The notes beneath the pieces are model-generated. The model did no database searches. It was not told the origin of the DNA and was given only the letters and a program-made list of their open reading frames with translations. From NCBI GenBank assembly GCA_024682415.1, contig JAIKZG010000013.1, forward strand, positions 87,219-151,218: DNA of 64,000 nt, read 5' to 3'. A program made the position numbers and the translations under genes. Every line of letters starts with the position of its first letter. Positions within the stretch are counted from its first letter, which is position 1. Positions 63,973 through 64,000 of this stretch are shown in pieces. This DNA comes from Prevotella sp. GTDB lineage: Bacteria > Bacteroidota > Bacteroidia > Bacteroidales > Bacteroidaceae.

Positions 63973-64000
63973 CAGCACATAACATATGGCAATGGAATTA

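Overview
The window looks like chromosome from a Bacteroidales bacterium, most likely the Prevotella/Segatella group. The evidence is: Bacteroidetes-type promoters (TTTG, about 20 bases, TAnnTTTG) in front of many genes; an almost complete lack of Shine-Dalgarno sequences; a fused SecDF; a SusC/SusD pair; and families typical of the order (DUF4271, DUF3467, DUF6261-like, a TPR-TM-AraC regulator). No taxonomic search could be run, so the genus is an inference.

Layout. 1-5975 (minus strand): a nucleoside-recognition membrane protein cut by the window edge, a DUF3332 lipoprotein, a HIT protein, then dapB-lepB-WbqC, and a DUF6261-like protein with a low-complexity tail. 6541-11224 is AT-rich and accessory: a restriction-modification pair with a structured leader, a 42-bp tandem repeat, a small membrane protein and an AAA/DUF4143 ATPase. 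11484-15738 (minus): TPR-AraC regulator, radC, a family 2 glycosyltransferase and efp. 15969-24378: rpmH, metK, then DUF4271-hemD-rnpA-yidD-tyrS, tRNA-Gln, hup (opposite strand), rhomboid protease and an EEP-fold hydrolase. 24616-29796: secDF, rpsU, a XerC/D-like recombinase and hpf.

29921-43078 is the information-processing core: tRNA-Thr, -Tyr, -Gly, -Thr, tuf, tRNA-Trp, secE, nusG, rplK, rplA, rplJ, rplL, rpoB, rpoC. The order is that of the well-known E. coli cluster, with an extra tRNA-Trp between tuf and secE. RNA hairpins that could set expression lie in the leader, between tuf and tRNA-Trp, and between rplL and rpoB. It is followed by a glutamate-synthase-small-subunit-like oxidoreductase, DUF3467, a YifB/ComM ATPase (minus), a TlpA-like lipoprotein without its CXXC, an OmpA/TPR lipoprotein and tRNA-Leu.

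49784-58412 is a small polysaccharide-utilisation locus: SusC, SusD and a GH51 arabinofuranosidase, suggesting use of arabinan or arabinoxylan. A convergent Cas2-like small protein with a duplicated promoter interrupts it. 58546-64000 is accessory: two more AAA ATPases (one with a PD-(D/E)XK tail), a 13-copy 41-bp tandem repeat, and AT-rich small secreted or membrane genes, one with a probable homopolymer frameshift. A 39-bp direct repeat flanks about 3 kb of this region.

Most of the window is conserved housekeeping. The material most worth a second look is in the accessory segments and in the non-coding structures: the REP-like leader of the R-M operon, the two minisatellites, the flanking direct repeats, the rplL-rpoB attenuator, and the strong Shine-Dalgarno of hpf. 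I did not find a clearly new multi-gene defence or metabolic system.
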